From the NCBI GenBank assembly GCA_005406025.1, contig BGZK01000014.1, positions 620,001 to 684,000 on the forward strand: DNA of 64,000 nucleotides, written 5' to 3'. Source of the DNA: Eumeta japonica (Eukaryota > Arthropoda > Insecta > Lepidoptera > Psychidae). Shown piece by piece: positions 36,742 to 50,290 of this stretch. The translations under genes were made by a program, and so were the position numbers. The stretch's first letter is position 1; the number at the start of each line of letters is the position of its first letter. The notes under the pieces were generated by a model, which saw nothing but the letters and a program-made list of their open reading frames with translations, searched no databases and was not told the DNA's origin.

Positions 36742-36776
36742 TGACCTTGTGACCTTAAGTCATTTGATGACCTTGA
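36742..36776. promoter_or_regulatory. Cluster of three nuclear-receptor half-sites
   Basis: TGACCTTGT (36742-36750), TGACCTTAA (36750-36758) and TGACCTTGA (36768-36776). On the other strand these are ACAAGGTCA, TTAAGGTCA and TCAAGGTCA, the extended half-site bound by FTZ-F1/ERR-type receptors. The first two are spaced as a DR2. Function is inferred from motif only. Confidence 0.35.
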
Positions 36777-37596
36777 TATTCTCTAGGGGATCAATGTTAT
36801 TGATAACAAATCACCATGTTTACTTGTATTAATGCATTTTTCTTTTCATAGAATGTATTCTATATCTTATCCCAGGACAGAATCTACCTCTATGAAAAAT
36901 TGTTTGATTGCGTTACGATTCGTCCAACCTCGAACAGTCTTAATTTTAATTTATACTCGGACAAATGAAATGTCTTATGTTATATACATGACTCTTTAGC
37001 TTTAAATTAATGTACAGGAAACTATTTAAGTAAAGGTAAACGTATAGGTTTTCATTAGTACTGATATTTTGAAAAGTAATTGACACTTCAATTCATTGTC
37101 ACTCCCTGCTATATTAATGACAGGGTTTTCGTTAAAGTCATAGGGCTGCCGTTTATCTAAATATTGTTAGATAAACAAGTGGCCGCCGAAGCATAAGTAG
37201 GAAATATATTAGGCGGCAAGTAAGTATAAGTCTGAAAATAGTTTACACAAGTAATGAAAATTACGTAATACAATCGGAGCTCTGTACAATGAGTTATATT
37301 TCTTTTTAAAAACGTTCATCCGAATTTGAGCACCGATTACTTAGTTATTAAATAGAACGAGACTGGTATACTTAGATATACCTCTCTCGATCTATTTAGC
37401 ATATAAAAATATTTCGGCTAACTCAATTGGCGAATCTCAGTCTGCACAGTGAGGACGGTGAGCGGGTAGAGGCAGATTTGAATGGACACAGCGTCCTCAC
37501 AGATTCTAGGTAGACGCACCGACAGACGTCATCTCGTAAAGCTTAGGTCTTTATTCAATTGTATTCTAAACATTTTAATATCTGTATTTTCCTTAA

Positions 37597-37617
37597 TGTA
37601 TATATATATATGTGTGG

Positions 37618-37679
<62 letters not shown>

Positions 37680-37689
37680 TGGGTGTGCA
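37597..37689. repeat. Compound (TA)n-(TG)n-(GGGTGT)n microsatellite
   Basis: TA tracts, then more than 45 bp of pure TG, then GGGTGT variants. The open frame through it is an artefact. Confidence 0.95.
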
Positions 37690-39599
37690 TTATATGTATT
37701 GAAGTATTTCATTGTTAATATTGTGAATATTATTTGATGCACAATACGTTACAATTTCATTACAATATAAAGTTTAAAAATTTAATTAAATGTATGCTGT
37801 AGATATGTTATGAATGAATAGCCACTTTTCAATTAAAATTAACGATATTTTTACCCATAAAATGACCAATTTTAGAGCAATGTTGTAGTTTTCACTTTCA
37901 AACGTTGAATTCGCTATTGAAAACGATAATTTCTACAGTATATAAAGTTACGCTTAGTACATAAAAGCCTCGCTTTAAACTTGAAGGGTTTGGTTATTAA
38001 CAGAGGTAAATACGACAATTTCATCTCGTTTGGAATTTCAGATAAAAAGGGAAACTTATTTTAATTGTACTAATGTTTATATTCTTCCAAATTATTCATA
38101 TTAAAATGTTATACTACTGATTATGTTTTAATATGTTATAAACAACCGTATTTAATATAAATTGTATTACAGACTTTTTCATCAAATCATATAAACAGAC
38201 ACAATTCCCAATAGTTTTAAATATATAAATTGTTAGTGTCATATTAAATAGCATTTTTTAATATATAATAATGAGACAATTTATAAAGGAATAGTATTAT
38301 CAATTCGAAAATCCTAAATATAGAGCGGACAAATTCTTAAAATCCCACTGACATTTTTTATAAATAAATTTCTTACAACTCCGGAGGAAAAGAAAAAATG
38401 GTCACATTTCTTGCTTTGATAGATCAATTTTACCACAATTACGCCATCTATAGTTGATTGATGCAGAACTAGTTTTTTGTGTAATAAAACCCTTCGCTCA
38501 TTTTCTTTCTGTCTCGTTGTATTTGGCTTTATAACGCTGTCTCAAAAACCTTCGATTTCCTAATTCATATATTTCTGAGGAATGCTTTTTAATAAATTTA
38601 GTATTACCAAGACCTACTCACAACAAATTAAAGATTTGCCATAAACATAAGAGATCCTACAACATTGAAAAGAGCATAAAGCTTAAGGATGGCTACTTAT
38701 AAAGACATATAATGATATAATTATAACAAACTGTATTAAGCCATGTATGTTGTTTGTTTTTACCTTATTGTCATGGCGCATTTTGGCCTAGACTTCGTAT
38801 AAATCAACATAAAATAAACTCAAATCTCTATAACCATACTATTCTGATCTCCTTAGATTTCAGAAATGAAGTATCCTATTAAAGTTTATTTGATTTCTTA
38901 CCTGTTTTACATTGGGTGTTCTTATTATATTGTTAACGCGGTATTCTGAAGAAGCCAACGCTTACTCAGTAAAAATATAGTAAAAAATGTTGAAATGAAA
39001 AATAAATTTAGAAATTAAGTTCTAATAATGGTCCGACGTTTTAAATCTTTATTAACATCGATTATGGCTTCGCTCGGTCAAATGAAATTTTTAAGGTTCC
39101 TATTTTAGTTTTTCGACTATTTTAGAGTGGGGTTAAATAGTCAAGCTGTCAATGTTGAGATAAATAAATGTGCAGTTTAGTTTTATGTTCCGAGTCATAT
39201 AAACCTTGCCATAGCGAATTTCATCTCAATTTCTAGAGTTGATTTGCCAAAAAATTAAAATAACCTTTTGTATAATAATAAGTCAAAGAGAGAATTTTAT
39301 TATTTTTAGTTTCCAAAAGGAAACGATTTCCAAACTTTTATCTCCAATTATATCACCTTCCATCATTTTTTTTTAATCCAATAGACATTGTTTATTTTAA
39401 AAGCTCACAAATCAAATTTTAAATGTCCATGTTCAAAAATGACGTCCGTCACATGAGAACTTCTATTGTTTTCTATTTTTTCCTCTCTTAGATGTTTAAT
39501 CCAAAAACAATACCAAAATACAATAGAGCCGTTTTGCGATCACTTTGGCTGCAACAAATTTATCATACATATATTTCATCAAATATCGTATTACTTCCT

Positions 39600-39760
39600 A
39601 AAAGTTTGGGTGGTCTACATCCGCTCATTAAATATCCCCTCCTGCTAAAAGGCCGGCAAGGCACTATTGACTCTTCTGTGGCTACAAGTGGCAAAGATAA
39701 CCACTTACACTCTGTTGGCTCGTACGCATGCCTCCTTAGATGGCGTAAAGGAAGAGACTC
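39600..39760 (+). repeat. Dispersed repeat family B, second copy
   Basis: Contains AAAAGGCCGGCAAGGCACTA, GTGGCTACAAGTGGCAAAG, ATAACCACTTACACTCTGTT and GGCTCGTACGCATGCCTCCT, colinear with 15960-16080. The overlapping open frames at 39466-39833 are accidental readings of this repeat. Confidence 0.6.
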
Positions 39761-40039
39761 GTTTATTTTAATTAGAAGACGCATACCATATCCTTTACAT
39801 TGCAACTGGAAAAGTGATGATACTTTGATATAATTAACATCCCATACTTTACAGCTTTGTATCTTTACAAATAATTTATTATCTTTATTATTAAGAACCT
39901 ATACTGTGCACCTAGACTACATAAAAATCTGGTGTTATATTTTAGTGTTTTAAATCACAACAGTATCGTCTCAGTGTTCATCCAACGAGAACCCTCTTCT
40001 CTATAAAATTATATGCAGGCATCAGATTTCGTTCCACTG

Positions 40040-40330
40040 CTAAGACATGCCCCTCCCACATCTTTTCCAATTTACATTGAAGGACTCGGATACTAAGTAT
40101 CTTCCACGCTGACCTAGTACGAGTCGCGGACCACTGACAGCCATCGTCGCCCATGCGAACTCAACGTACGTCATCGACCGCTGAATGTGACCTCCAAAGT
40201 GCGAAGTGAATGGTTTGACTCTAATTAAGTTAAAAACTTATAGGTCGATTTACCAGTTGTTCGAAGATCGAACTGAGTAATTCCTAGTTCGAACTCAACA
40301 CCCTTAACTTTTGAACCATCTCCGGTCGAT
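40040..40330 (+). repeat. Diverged dispersed repeat with B-box-like end
   Basis: CGCTGACCTAGTACGAGTCG, GACCTCCAAAGTGCGAAGTG, AATTAAGTTAAAAACTTATA and GGTCGATTTACCAGTTGTTC GAA. The last part resembles a degenerate GGTTCGAA-type box, so the repeat may include a tRNA-derived or motif-rich tail. Confidence 0.4.
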
Positions 40331-43196
40331 TCCGATCGACAACATAGTTAACTACGTCAATTAATTTGTAATATTACGAGAGATCAACGACTCGTTTTTG
40401 ATCTAGTTTGAGATCAAACTACAACAACTAGTTTGATAGAGATCAACATGTCTTTACAACATGACAGACATGTAACATTACATACACATCAGTCGCTCAT
40501 TTAATACCAAAGGTCGTCTTCGGTGTCCCAAGACTAAGCCTACATGTTTAGGTGTGTGCCAGGTGGGCAGGCGGACAAATTGAGATAAGCGGGGTTACGC
40601 TATCTGCCCACCGAACGCTGAAAATACGGATCCTACTATTTTTCATGAACCCGCGTCACTTACAAACATGAGGTGTCAACGTCTGAAATAAATAGCTATA
40701 GTGCCTCGTGCGCGTGTGTGTGTACGTTATTCGGTTGATTTACACGGCACACAAAAAATATGGAATATTATTTATTTACGCGCCCCTTACGGCAGCAACG
40801 CAAGAAAATATATCGATAATATTGTATTATTTACTAAGCTTTTATTGATTGTGAAAACGTAATGTAACTTTCGAGAAAACGTAAAAAATAATTTTTATTT
40901 ACATTTGTTGATGTAAGTTTTCAGAAAAATAAATATAATACTCACACAGGCTGAATAGAGAAAACTAAAGGTCTCACAAATTGGTTTTAACGGTTTGAAT
41001 AGGGTACTCAAAAACACAAATTTTAAGAATTTTCAACTCTGTTGCACATTTCAAGACTGCAATGCAGAAGTGCAGGAGAGCAGAAGTGCCAAGCACGGAT
41101 GTGTTTTAATTCGAACAAATTCGAGTTAAGACATATCCGTATTGAATTAGAATTTGTATTAAAATAGTTTAATTCGTATGCATCCTTAATTTTCAAACTG
41201 ATAGTATACTATTTGTATGGAAATTAAGGACGTAAATATATATATTAGAAAGTAGATATGAGATAGTATTTTCTCAAAGAAACGACTAACTTTAAATTAT
41301 ACACAGACGGACAGTGGCCCTTACAGACAGCTTAGTTTTCCTTTCTACTGAGAGGCGTAAGAATGTCTGAAACGGTACGGTTTCCCTTTAATTTTATGTC
41401 GATTGGAACACTAATTCAGGAAAGACCGATAGATGAGAACATGGTATCATGTGACTCGGGTACTCATTCGTTCCGCTGCATGGCAGAATTATGCAGCATC
41501 TAGCTGACACACGCCCGTACTAATGTGTTGCGTATACGATTCGCGTTCGCGTTCCGCTGAAACGGTAGATTGTAGCAACGTGTGCGCCGGCGGCCGCCTC
41601 GGCCCGGCCCGCTTACGGGATTCGCGATACTGATACTGAAAAACCGTAATCAGCGATTTCCAAAAAGCACTGATCACAATTATCTCAAACGGTCCCTTGT
41701 ATTTCACAAAGCCCTGACACGAACGGAGACTGTCACAAACGCCATCGTGTCGGATAGAGTTGAAAGTTTATTAATCATTAATGATATATTTATATTACTT
41801 TTTTTCTTCTTCCACGATTTTATTGTAATAAAAGATATTTACGAACGCGAAAGCTCAAATACGAATCAAATCATATGCGGGGACAGCCACCGGGACAGAC
41901 GGCTTAATATAATCTATTAGGTACAGAATGTGTAGTTCAATTTGACCTGATAAATTAAACAGCCAATTAATTTTATATGATCAGAATCTTAACTATTAGC
42001 TTCCGGTTCGCAATCAATGCAGAGTCATCTCGGCCCCCACCACTGTTGCTGAATACTGTATTATTCAGCTTCACAACAAGGAAATAAAAGCTACATGAAT
42101 TCGGAGCTGTATCATACAATCCTCACCACAGTACGCTGCCCTGAGCAAAAAGGTTACGAATGCAATAAAATCACATTATAATAAATACAATGTAATAATT
42201 CTTCGCTCATATAATTTTACACAACTTGTACGAGCCAGTTGCTTTTTTTTTTTAATTTAAACAATGAATTCATTACAACAAATACAATTCGGATGAGTCT
42301 GCGAAAGACGCCTTTAAAAATTTTGACTTTCCTGCTATTTAAGTAATATATCGTTAAGTAGTCAGTCAAACAAAATATTTTAAGCGGAATCGTCGACACT
42401 GGTTGAGCCATTTACTTATTTTTACGAGATCATAAAGTACAACTTGTCGGAATGATTACACAAAACAAATGTTTCTAAGTTACACTTTATACATTATGCT
42501 CATGAGCTAGCAACACCCTCCACATGATGGAGTAACATTGCGTTGTGACAGCTGACAGTGGACCTGCTAGTATTTTTGAACTGTGTACAAAAATGTTTTC
42601 TTTCTGTTATTTTATATGGGATACATTATAAACATATAGACAGTGAATTTCCATAATCGGCACAAAGATAGGAAGCAGAGATAGAATCATGAATATTTAT
42701 TTCTTAAAGTTCAATAAGAGCTTAGTTTTAAATCTTCCGGGATGTTTTGATACCGACTTTCGTTAATCAAGTTTTTAACAGACGACTGGGTTTTAAGGTC
42801 CTGGGAAGCTATTCTGGTAGTTTTTATAATAATGTCTGTCTATCTGTGTATATATACACATATTTGTTTATTATGACTATGTAAATACTATATAATTTTT
42901 ATACGGTACGATTTCACTCAACTAAGAATTTCGTAAAATTAGACGTTAAACTATTAAATAGATTTTGGATAAATTTAAAATTATAAAGTCTTCGAAATAA
43001 TGTTTTTTTTTCGCGTAAAATTAAAGCTAATCGGGACGATTATTTTCGTCAAAAACTATGTTGAATTCAGAAAACTTCATTGCAATCGATCAGTTCGGTC
43101 GAGAGATATTGATAAAGATAGATTTTCAAAAAACTTTCAAATAAATCCTCGAATTAAGTCCGATTATGATATTGAAAAAGATATCAGTCGCTTTAT

Positions 43197-43237
43197 ATTT
43201 CCTAAAACATTGAATCAAATTCAATGTTTTAGGAAAT
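43197..43237. repeat. Perfect hairpin, 19-bp arms, 3-bp loop
   Basis: ATTTCCTAAAACATTGAAT (43197-43215), loop CAA, exact reverse complement 43219-43237. Confidence 0.95.
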
Positions 43238-43939
43238 CTAAACTCAACTGGTTGATTGAATTTGAATAAGCACGCAAATATTTTTTCCATTAATATATTT
43301 TAATAACTTTAAAAGTATTGTATTAAATCGATTATTAAATATAATTACCTTGAATACTTAAAATACTCAAATTTAACCATATAATATTCGTTGAACATTG
43401 CAATGTATATTACAATCAATCAACATATTCGAGATATTTCACCATATTTGAAAGAGTTTTAGATCTAATAAAAACTTAGTTTGATCCCTCGACTACATTT
43501 TGAGTAATCTCAAAAAATATTTACCAAAGAAGATAATAATTAAATAACTTTAAAGATATTAAATCGATTATTTCCAATGCCTTATATCGTCAAACAAATT
43601 CGTTTCAATTTCGTTTAACGTTACAAAACCAATTAAATTCATTTAATTAAATCTAGATTATAATAAGGCAAAACTTTTCAAAACGTTTTTTTTTTCAAAT
43701 AGTACAGTCATTTGGTTCTAAAGAAAGAGGTTACCTGGAAAGTTTACCGGGAGTTTTGAAAGTAGGTAGTTTTATAGACTTCGATGTGCTTTTTCTAAAT
43801 TTCAACTTTGCCACTTAATATTTTTGCCGCTCGCGCCACCACATTGCAAAAATAGCGCGATTAAATGAATATTTTCGGAAAATTTTTGCGAAAATATTCA
43901 CTTAAAAAATTGCGTAGAATACTTAAAAGAACTGTCTAA

Positions 43940-44232
43940 AATCTTGAAAATAAATGTCGAAATATGTGCCACACGTTGATGTTTGCTAAAGAAAATTTTT
44001 TCAGCTTCTGTTACATGTTTTGAGTAACCCCCTAGAAATACTTATTTTTATTATTTAACTACCAAAATAAATAGCAGCTTATATAAGACACCGATACTCC
44101 CAATTTCATAAATATAGACTTTGTAGCTTCTGAATAAAATGCCTGTGATATTCGAACGCACAGACGGACAGACGTGACTAAACTATAAGGATTCCGTTTT
44201 GGTCATTTTGGCTACAGAACTGTAAAAAAAAA
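43940..44232 (-). repeat. Dispersed repeat family C, copy 2
   Basis: On minus it reads CAGTTCTGTAGCCAAAATGA, CCGTCTGTGCG, AACATGTAACAGAAGCTGAA, TAGCAAACATCAACGTGTGG and CACATATTTCGACATTTAT, colinear with 36080-36375. It may extend further, to about 43690. Confidence 0.6.
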
Positions 44233-44339
44233 AAGAATTCAAGCTATGTACTATTATATCGGTTTATTTACAATTTATCATATACACTTAATCAAATACT
44301 ACAAATCACATCAAAGTATCCCAACGATTACTATAAATA

Positions 44340-44480
44340 CGACCAGGCTCAGAATTTTAATCTGATCCTGGTCCTGTTTGGTGAAGAAATTCATTGTTTC
44401 TTGCAAGAAATGCATTGTTCACCTTTTGGTGAATAAATTCATTCTACGTTCACAAGGGTGCAGCCGTGGGCGTAAGCTCT
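44340..44480 (+). mobile_element. Possible degenerate Helitron-like end
   Basis: A short minisatellite piece (AATCTGATCCTGGTCCTG) precedes GGTGCAGCCGTGGGCGTAAG CTC at 44457-44479, which resembles a GCAGCCGCGGGCGTAAGCTAG end. Weak. Confidence 0.3.
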
Positions 44481-46189
44481 TTATAAATATATTTATGTGT
44501 TAAAACTTAACACAGAAAATTATATTCGCACATCGGAGCAATGACGATTCTCTTTTTATTTTCAGAGAATAATTGGCTTAGAACCATCGAAAACTATTAG
44601 TTACACACAATTTTATGCCACTAAATATGCATGAAATTCGGCACTACAGTTCTGATTAATTAAAATCTAAGAGGTGTTCAAACCAAAGTTGTTTAAAACA
44701 AAACCAAACCAACGAAGTATTTACCTGACAAATGAGCGACATCAAAAGCATTTCAGCCCACCGCCACGAGTAAGCCGCCTAGGGGCGCCATTTTGTGGTG
44801 CACTCTATTTAAGGGGATGTGCTGTAATTTGTCACGCCGGCTGGCCAGGCGAGTACCAGACCAGACCTCTCGTAGATATGAATCTTTCGCCCATATCGCA
44901 GGTCTAAGCTGGTGCTTAAGGCATGGTCTCATTATGGTCGTTCGTTTAAAGGACAGGATAATTTAGTTGTTACTAGAACAGTCGTACGTAAACAAATTGC
45001 GGACAATTTAAAAACATTGCTGTCACGAGATTCCTTTTTAAAATTATTTTAATAACTATGTTATATAATCACGATATTAAATAATTACGAGATTATTTTT
45101 TTAAAAGTCTTCTGCTTTTGATTTTACTAATGAATGCGTTTTAGCGAAATCTACCTTACTTTATAAAAAAATGGAGCTATAGTTAGTTCACAAAGTTCAA
45201 TTTGTGTTCGCTTTGAACATAATATGTTCATTGAACAGAACCGTTTTAGTGTATGAGCAGCCTTTCACCTTCAAATTAGTTTTGAACTCGAGACTCGAAA
45301 TATGAAAAATGTTTGTTTTATTCTGTTATATAAAAATAATAATTATAATTTATTTCTCACCACAATCAGGCAGCACGTTTATAAGAGTACATTCTACAAT
45401 TAAGTGATAATCCTAAGATATTTAAGTGTATTTTAAAATAAGCAATATATTCAAACACGCGATATATAAAATATGCAATGAAAGAAGAAAAAATAGTGAC
45501 TAATATGGAAAAATATTTCTTATCTATTACCTTAAAATACTTTATTTTATTTTACTGTTTTATTACATATTACTTGTAACAAGCAATTACGTATTCGTCA
45601 AAAATAAAAGTCACATATTTAAGTACCTATGTTGGTTTATTTTTTTACAAAAAAATATATTTCTATGTAAAAATATTTGTAAGGTATAATCGTAATCTTG
45701 AAGATCAGAATTTTCGTTTTTTTCATATCGAGCATCGTTCGGTTTAAGGAAAACTGCGTGTTTTGTAAACCGAATGTTTTTGTGCTTTATATTTGGTTTT
45801 AATATTTGTACAATTTATTTGGAAAAAGCTCGTTTAAGCTCTGTATCAATCGCATTTTCATTAATATTTCATGCTGATAATATTATTGTATATTATTTCA
45901 GAAATAAAAATAGAATACGAATAGGCGGTACAAGTAAACTATTTAAACTGCTCAAAAACATATTTATTATTCATTTACTCCTCACCATGAACTTTGCAAT
46001 AATCAGACAGAATTGAAGTGGAATTATTATTACGGTCTGCATTCTTAAAAGTATATGGATTTCTAAACGTGTATTTTCCAAGTCTTCAACGAGTGATGCT
46101 CGATGAAAGATCACGAATCTAATAAAAAACGTGTCTTACATTTTTTCACATTTAGATAAAGACGGAACAAAAAGGTGATTGCCCCCTTT

Positions 46190-46680
46190 AACGGACAAGT
46201 TGCGTTGTTTTGTTGTAAACAAACAATATTTCCTCATGCGAACGACAAAAACATCGAGTTAAGCTCATTTCCGCGTACACACGGACGGAAATTCGACGGA
46301 CGCCAATTAAGGCGCGCCTCCGAAATCAGTCCCCGGGACTCGCTTAACGCCTAACGAGACGCTTTGATTGCTTAAAACGTAATAACGCCCGCGTCGGGAG
46401 CGTCGCCTTATTAATTTTGATTAAATCGCGTTCGAGTACAGAGACAGACGGACGACAGGTTATTACAGCCTATCACACCCCGCCCCCCGCCCCCGCTCCC
46501 TAACGGCGACTGGCGTCCGATGCTTGCGTGATTACGTGCCGTGCGTGTGACGTTTCATGGTCGTGTGACAACCGCATGTCCTGTTTCGCGGAGACGTGTA
46601 TCATTGCGTAACGACCGACGAAATGGGTGAGCTCGGACCGGTAGAGCGACGTGCGTCTCGATCGCGTCCATCTTGTTATT
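46190..46680. promoter_or_regulatory. Long GC-rich island with TAAT motifs
   Basis: GCCAATTAAGGCGCGCCTCC, CCCCGGGACTCGCTTAACGC, CGTCGCCTTATTAATTTTGA and a CCCCGCCCCCCGCCCCCGCT run. Overlapping open frames on both strands (46500-46824) reflect composition; none is recognised. Confidence 0.4.
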
Positions 46681-47010
46681 AAAACTGCGCGATGCCTTAC
46701 TCTCAAAAATTAGAGCGAACACACACGACGTTCGTTGTACAGATTTATTTTTAGGAGCAAGAGTAAGGACCTTGCTCCTTCCAACAGTCGTGATGGGAGT
46801 ATATTTATTAGCTGTAATAAGCATTTCAACATTAATAATGTTAAATATTACATCGATATTGTTTCCTCATGAGTTCAATTAACAACTATTTTAGTTAATA
46901 AATTGATTGACACTAGAGTCGTTTACTATAAAACTAACATAACTATAGAAAATCTATTGATATGAATAAACAATACAACTATAGTAAAATTATGTCAAAT
47001 AGTTATATAA

Positions 47011-47440
47011 TACTACCTTTTGCTTGTCGCTCCGCCCGCGCTATCATCTTGTATATAGCCGGTAAATAGACGGAATCAGAATCCCAATCGTTGTCCCGTT
47101 CTCGATTCTGATCCCGATCCCGGTCCTAGTCTCGATGCCAATGTCTTTCATTCTCGATTCAGATTGCAGTCCCGCTTCTGATTCAAACTCCGGTCTTAAT
47201 CTAAGGTCATTAATAGTCCGTTCGAATCCCGGTCCCACTTTAAATTTAGTTCTTGGTACTTCTTCTCATTTCGGTCCCGGTCGCGCTCTTGTTTCTCATT
47301 ACGATACTCGTTACGATACTTGTTACTCATTTTTGACTTTAGAGTCATTCCCTACTTCAATCCCGGTCTCGATTGTTAATTCTATTTCTGGTCGTGTACA
47401 ACTTCGACTCTCCTATCAGTCACGGTTCTGATTTGAATGA
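47011..47440 (-). mobile_element. Helitron-like end plus minisatellite, inverted copy
   Basis: 47011-47042 reads TACTACCTTTTGCTTGTCGC TCCGCCCGCG, a diverged inverse of the GCGGGCG...AAAAGCTAGTA end. It is followed by about 380 bp of degenerate GATTCTGATCCCGATCCCGG repeats (47070-47440). The arrangement is the mirror image of 32885-33164. The open frames at 47044-47431 are readings of the repeat. Confidence 0.6.
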
Positions 47441-47619
47441 AAACGTAACAAATGCTAGTAGTATTTAAATGAAATTTAGGCTGTATTACTCGGAGATAGA
47501 GTAGCTTTCTATGAGTAAAATAATTTTTAGAATTTTAGAGGCAGAAATATTTCGCATGTACAACACATAGCCGGTTTTATAGTAACCCAATAAATAAGCA
47601 CACAAAAAGAAAACTGGCA

Positions 47620-47940
47620 AAATGTACATAGCGGTTTCGGTTTTCAATAGAATATTTAATACCTTATTTCACCTTTTTAGAGCTGCATTTCTAATAATGA
47701 CACATGTTATTTTTTGTTTGAATTACACACCTACAATATAAGTTTTATTGTCATTAACTCCAGTGGTATCTTTTCTTTTTTAAATAAATTTTAACTCTTA
47801 TCTCACCCTGTTTAGAGCTACTTTTAAGAACGATTCCTATAATTATAAAATATAAATTTTGGTACACAGATTCAGCGGTTTCGGTTTCCTTTACAACATT
47901 ATGTCCCTTATTTTAACTTTTCATAAGTAACTAAAATTTT
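47620..47940 (+). repeat. Locally repeated module
   Basis: AGCGGTTTCGGTTT occurs at about 47630 and 47874, each followed by a CCTTATTT / CCCTTATTTT block. TTTAGAGCT occurs at about 47677 and 47812. The arrangement suggests two to three diverged units of roughly 150-240 bp. Confidence 0.45.
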
Positions 47941-50198
47941 AAGTTTGTTAAGTTTGACGTTTATAGCTTCAATATATATATATAGATATATAGTCATCTG
48001 ATATAATTTGTTCGTCACTTTCTATAATAGAAATAACGAAGTTTTTGGACTATCATTCAACTTTCTACTGGGGACGCGAAAAAATTTTGACCTGTTTTCA
48101 GATTTTGACCTGAGATTTGTAATGGTCATAGCAAACGCATAACCACGCATGAGTTTAATATGCTTTCTTTGTAGCTTAAATGGAATATTAGGATCGGAAG
48201 GGATTAACTTAATTGAATTCTTGGAATAATTACAGTTTTATTCGAATTAGTTCGTGTGCAGTATTACTATATTTATTTAATTGTTGAACAACCATTTTAA
48301 TAAGCGGCATCACGAAATGTAGACCACACTCTACCATTAACTATTCTCAAATATCTACAGCTCTGTGCTCCTTTAACGCGAAATAAAAGTATACTTAAAA
48401 ATATCGTTCTCGATCAAGCGGATTCACAGTAAAAATACGATCAATATATTCAGTTAGTCGTTGTCGTGGTTACCATAAATTTTTATACCGTACATAGTGC
48501 TCTGGATATCGGATTACAAAAATTGTCGCGCTTCTTCACCTTCTCGGCACAATTTGCCAAACGCTTTTAATTTTGTATCTTCATCATTGACGGTAAAATC
48601 TTCATTTCCAGCGATAAAATATACTGGTCGATCTTCTGATAAATTAAAGGGTAACCCTTCAATTGGATTATATCGATTACAGAACAGTCGTTGGTGTAAG
48701 CTCCAAGCCGAAATTGTCATTAAGTAAGCTTTCGGAAGGCTCACATAATGACAATTAAAAAAAAATAGTTTCATCAACACTTAAAAACTGATCATTATCG
48801 GAAGATGATAGCAGTATTAATGATGAACAAGTGAACATTTTATGAACGTATTTCTATAGATATTTTAAGGATTTTATAGAAGAACAAATTTAATTGTTTT
48901 AATTAATTATTTTACACCTTAAGCTTAATGTTTTGATAAACATGGTAACTATAGAAAATAAATCACAGTATAATATTTAAAATTTATGGACTTAATACGA
49001 AATAAATATTATGAACTGCCTCCCTTTTCTTTGTAACTTATTTAATACTTTTATTTAAATACCAAGTGCTATGGTATTGAATAACGAACTGTCATTCCAT
49101 AGCGATATAAATCTTTTAAAGTGACAAAGGTCTCATGATTTATTTAATACCTAGTCAAAAATTATCTAAATCATACCACAACTCAACACATGTATCAAAG
49201 TATACGAACAGTATTTTCGTAAAATATATCTTAAATCGAATATCTTTTCTACAAGACAATCGATACACTAATAATTACATATACTTACTTAAAATTATCT
49301 TTAAGAAAACCTATATTTGAAGCAAAAAATAAATAAATAGGCCGAACGAATAATCAGATATTAATAAACAAACGTAATAATTTTCCGTATTTTTTGTTTC
49401 CGGATGATTTTCCTGAAAGACGGCGTCGGCGCTCAAAGTGTCGTCAAGCGTTTTCGCCGGCGCGCGCGTCAAAGTAAAATTGATTTATTAATGATATAGT
49501 ATAATTGCGATTGCCGTTTGATTGAAGCGTAATAAAATTCTCTCTGAAAGTTGCAACGTAAATTCTGTTTGATTTCGTTAAATATCGAAGCTTTTTATGC
49601 AGAGCGCGAATTTTAAAAATTAAATCAAACGAAGTGCTTTTATCGCTTTCTGTACGGAAGTCCAAGAAGCATGTTTTTTTTTCTTTAATTTGAATATCAG
49701 AGAGCGTATTTACAGGTAAGGAAGGTTTTATTCTTGTTTTATTTTATTTTCCAAATTTGTTTTTAATTTGACAGAAAATCAAGTCGATTTTCGCTTTAAT
49801 TTTTAAAGACTCGTATCTATGTTTGAAAACACGTAACCAGACGCGAAAATAACTGAATCAGTGAAACTCAACTAATGTTGTAATTACATTTACAATTTAT
49901 GGCAATCGCTTGGCAATGATTTTCTTTTTTTAAACTTTGTATTCTCTCCTTTGCTTTATTTCAATCTTTGCGGGCAAAGTTGCGATATTGCATCGAAGTC
50001 TTGACAATGGGGAAATTTCGTTCTTCTTGTGAAAACTTTCAAGTTGTTAGTAGAATATTTTGATTTATATCGGCTATAACAGTTTATTTCAAAGCACATA
50101 AATCGGCGGCACACGAGCCTTCTTTGCTTTTCCTTTATTTTATAAAACGTTAAATGGCTGTTAATTATTTTTAGAACTTAGTGCAGTTTGGTGCTTAC

Positions 50199-50290
50199 TT
50201 TTTGTATGCTTGAAGGCACTACAATAAGTGGTTAGGTTAGATTAGGTCAGTAGCTAACCTAACCTTGTAGTGCCTTCAATCATACAAAAA
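50199..50290. repeat. 92-bp long hairpin, 26-bp arms plus inner stem
   Basis: Arms 50199-50224 and 50265-50290 pair with a single mismatch. Inner stem GGTTAGGTTAG (50230-50240) with CTAACCTAACC (50254-50264), terminal loop about 13 bases. Size and shape are like an animal microRNA precursor, although the stem is unusually perfect. Confidence 0.92.

Noticed and set aside
37482..37718. 78-codon open frame with a repeated VCVCVC tail
   Set aside because: It is a translation of the TG microsatellite, not a gene.
46500..46824. Overlapping minus-strand frames with His/Arg-rich peptides
   Set aside because: They lie in a GC-rich island where stops are rare; no known domain, no splice support, and the opposite strand is open as well.
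48514..48780. 88-codon minus-strand frame
   Set aside because: No recognisable family and no supporting signals. The length is expected by chance in a window this size.
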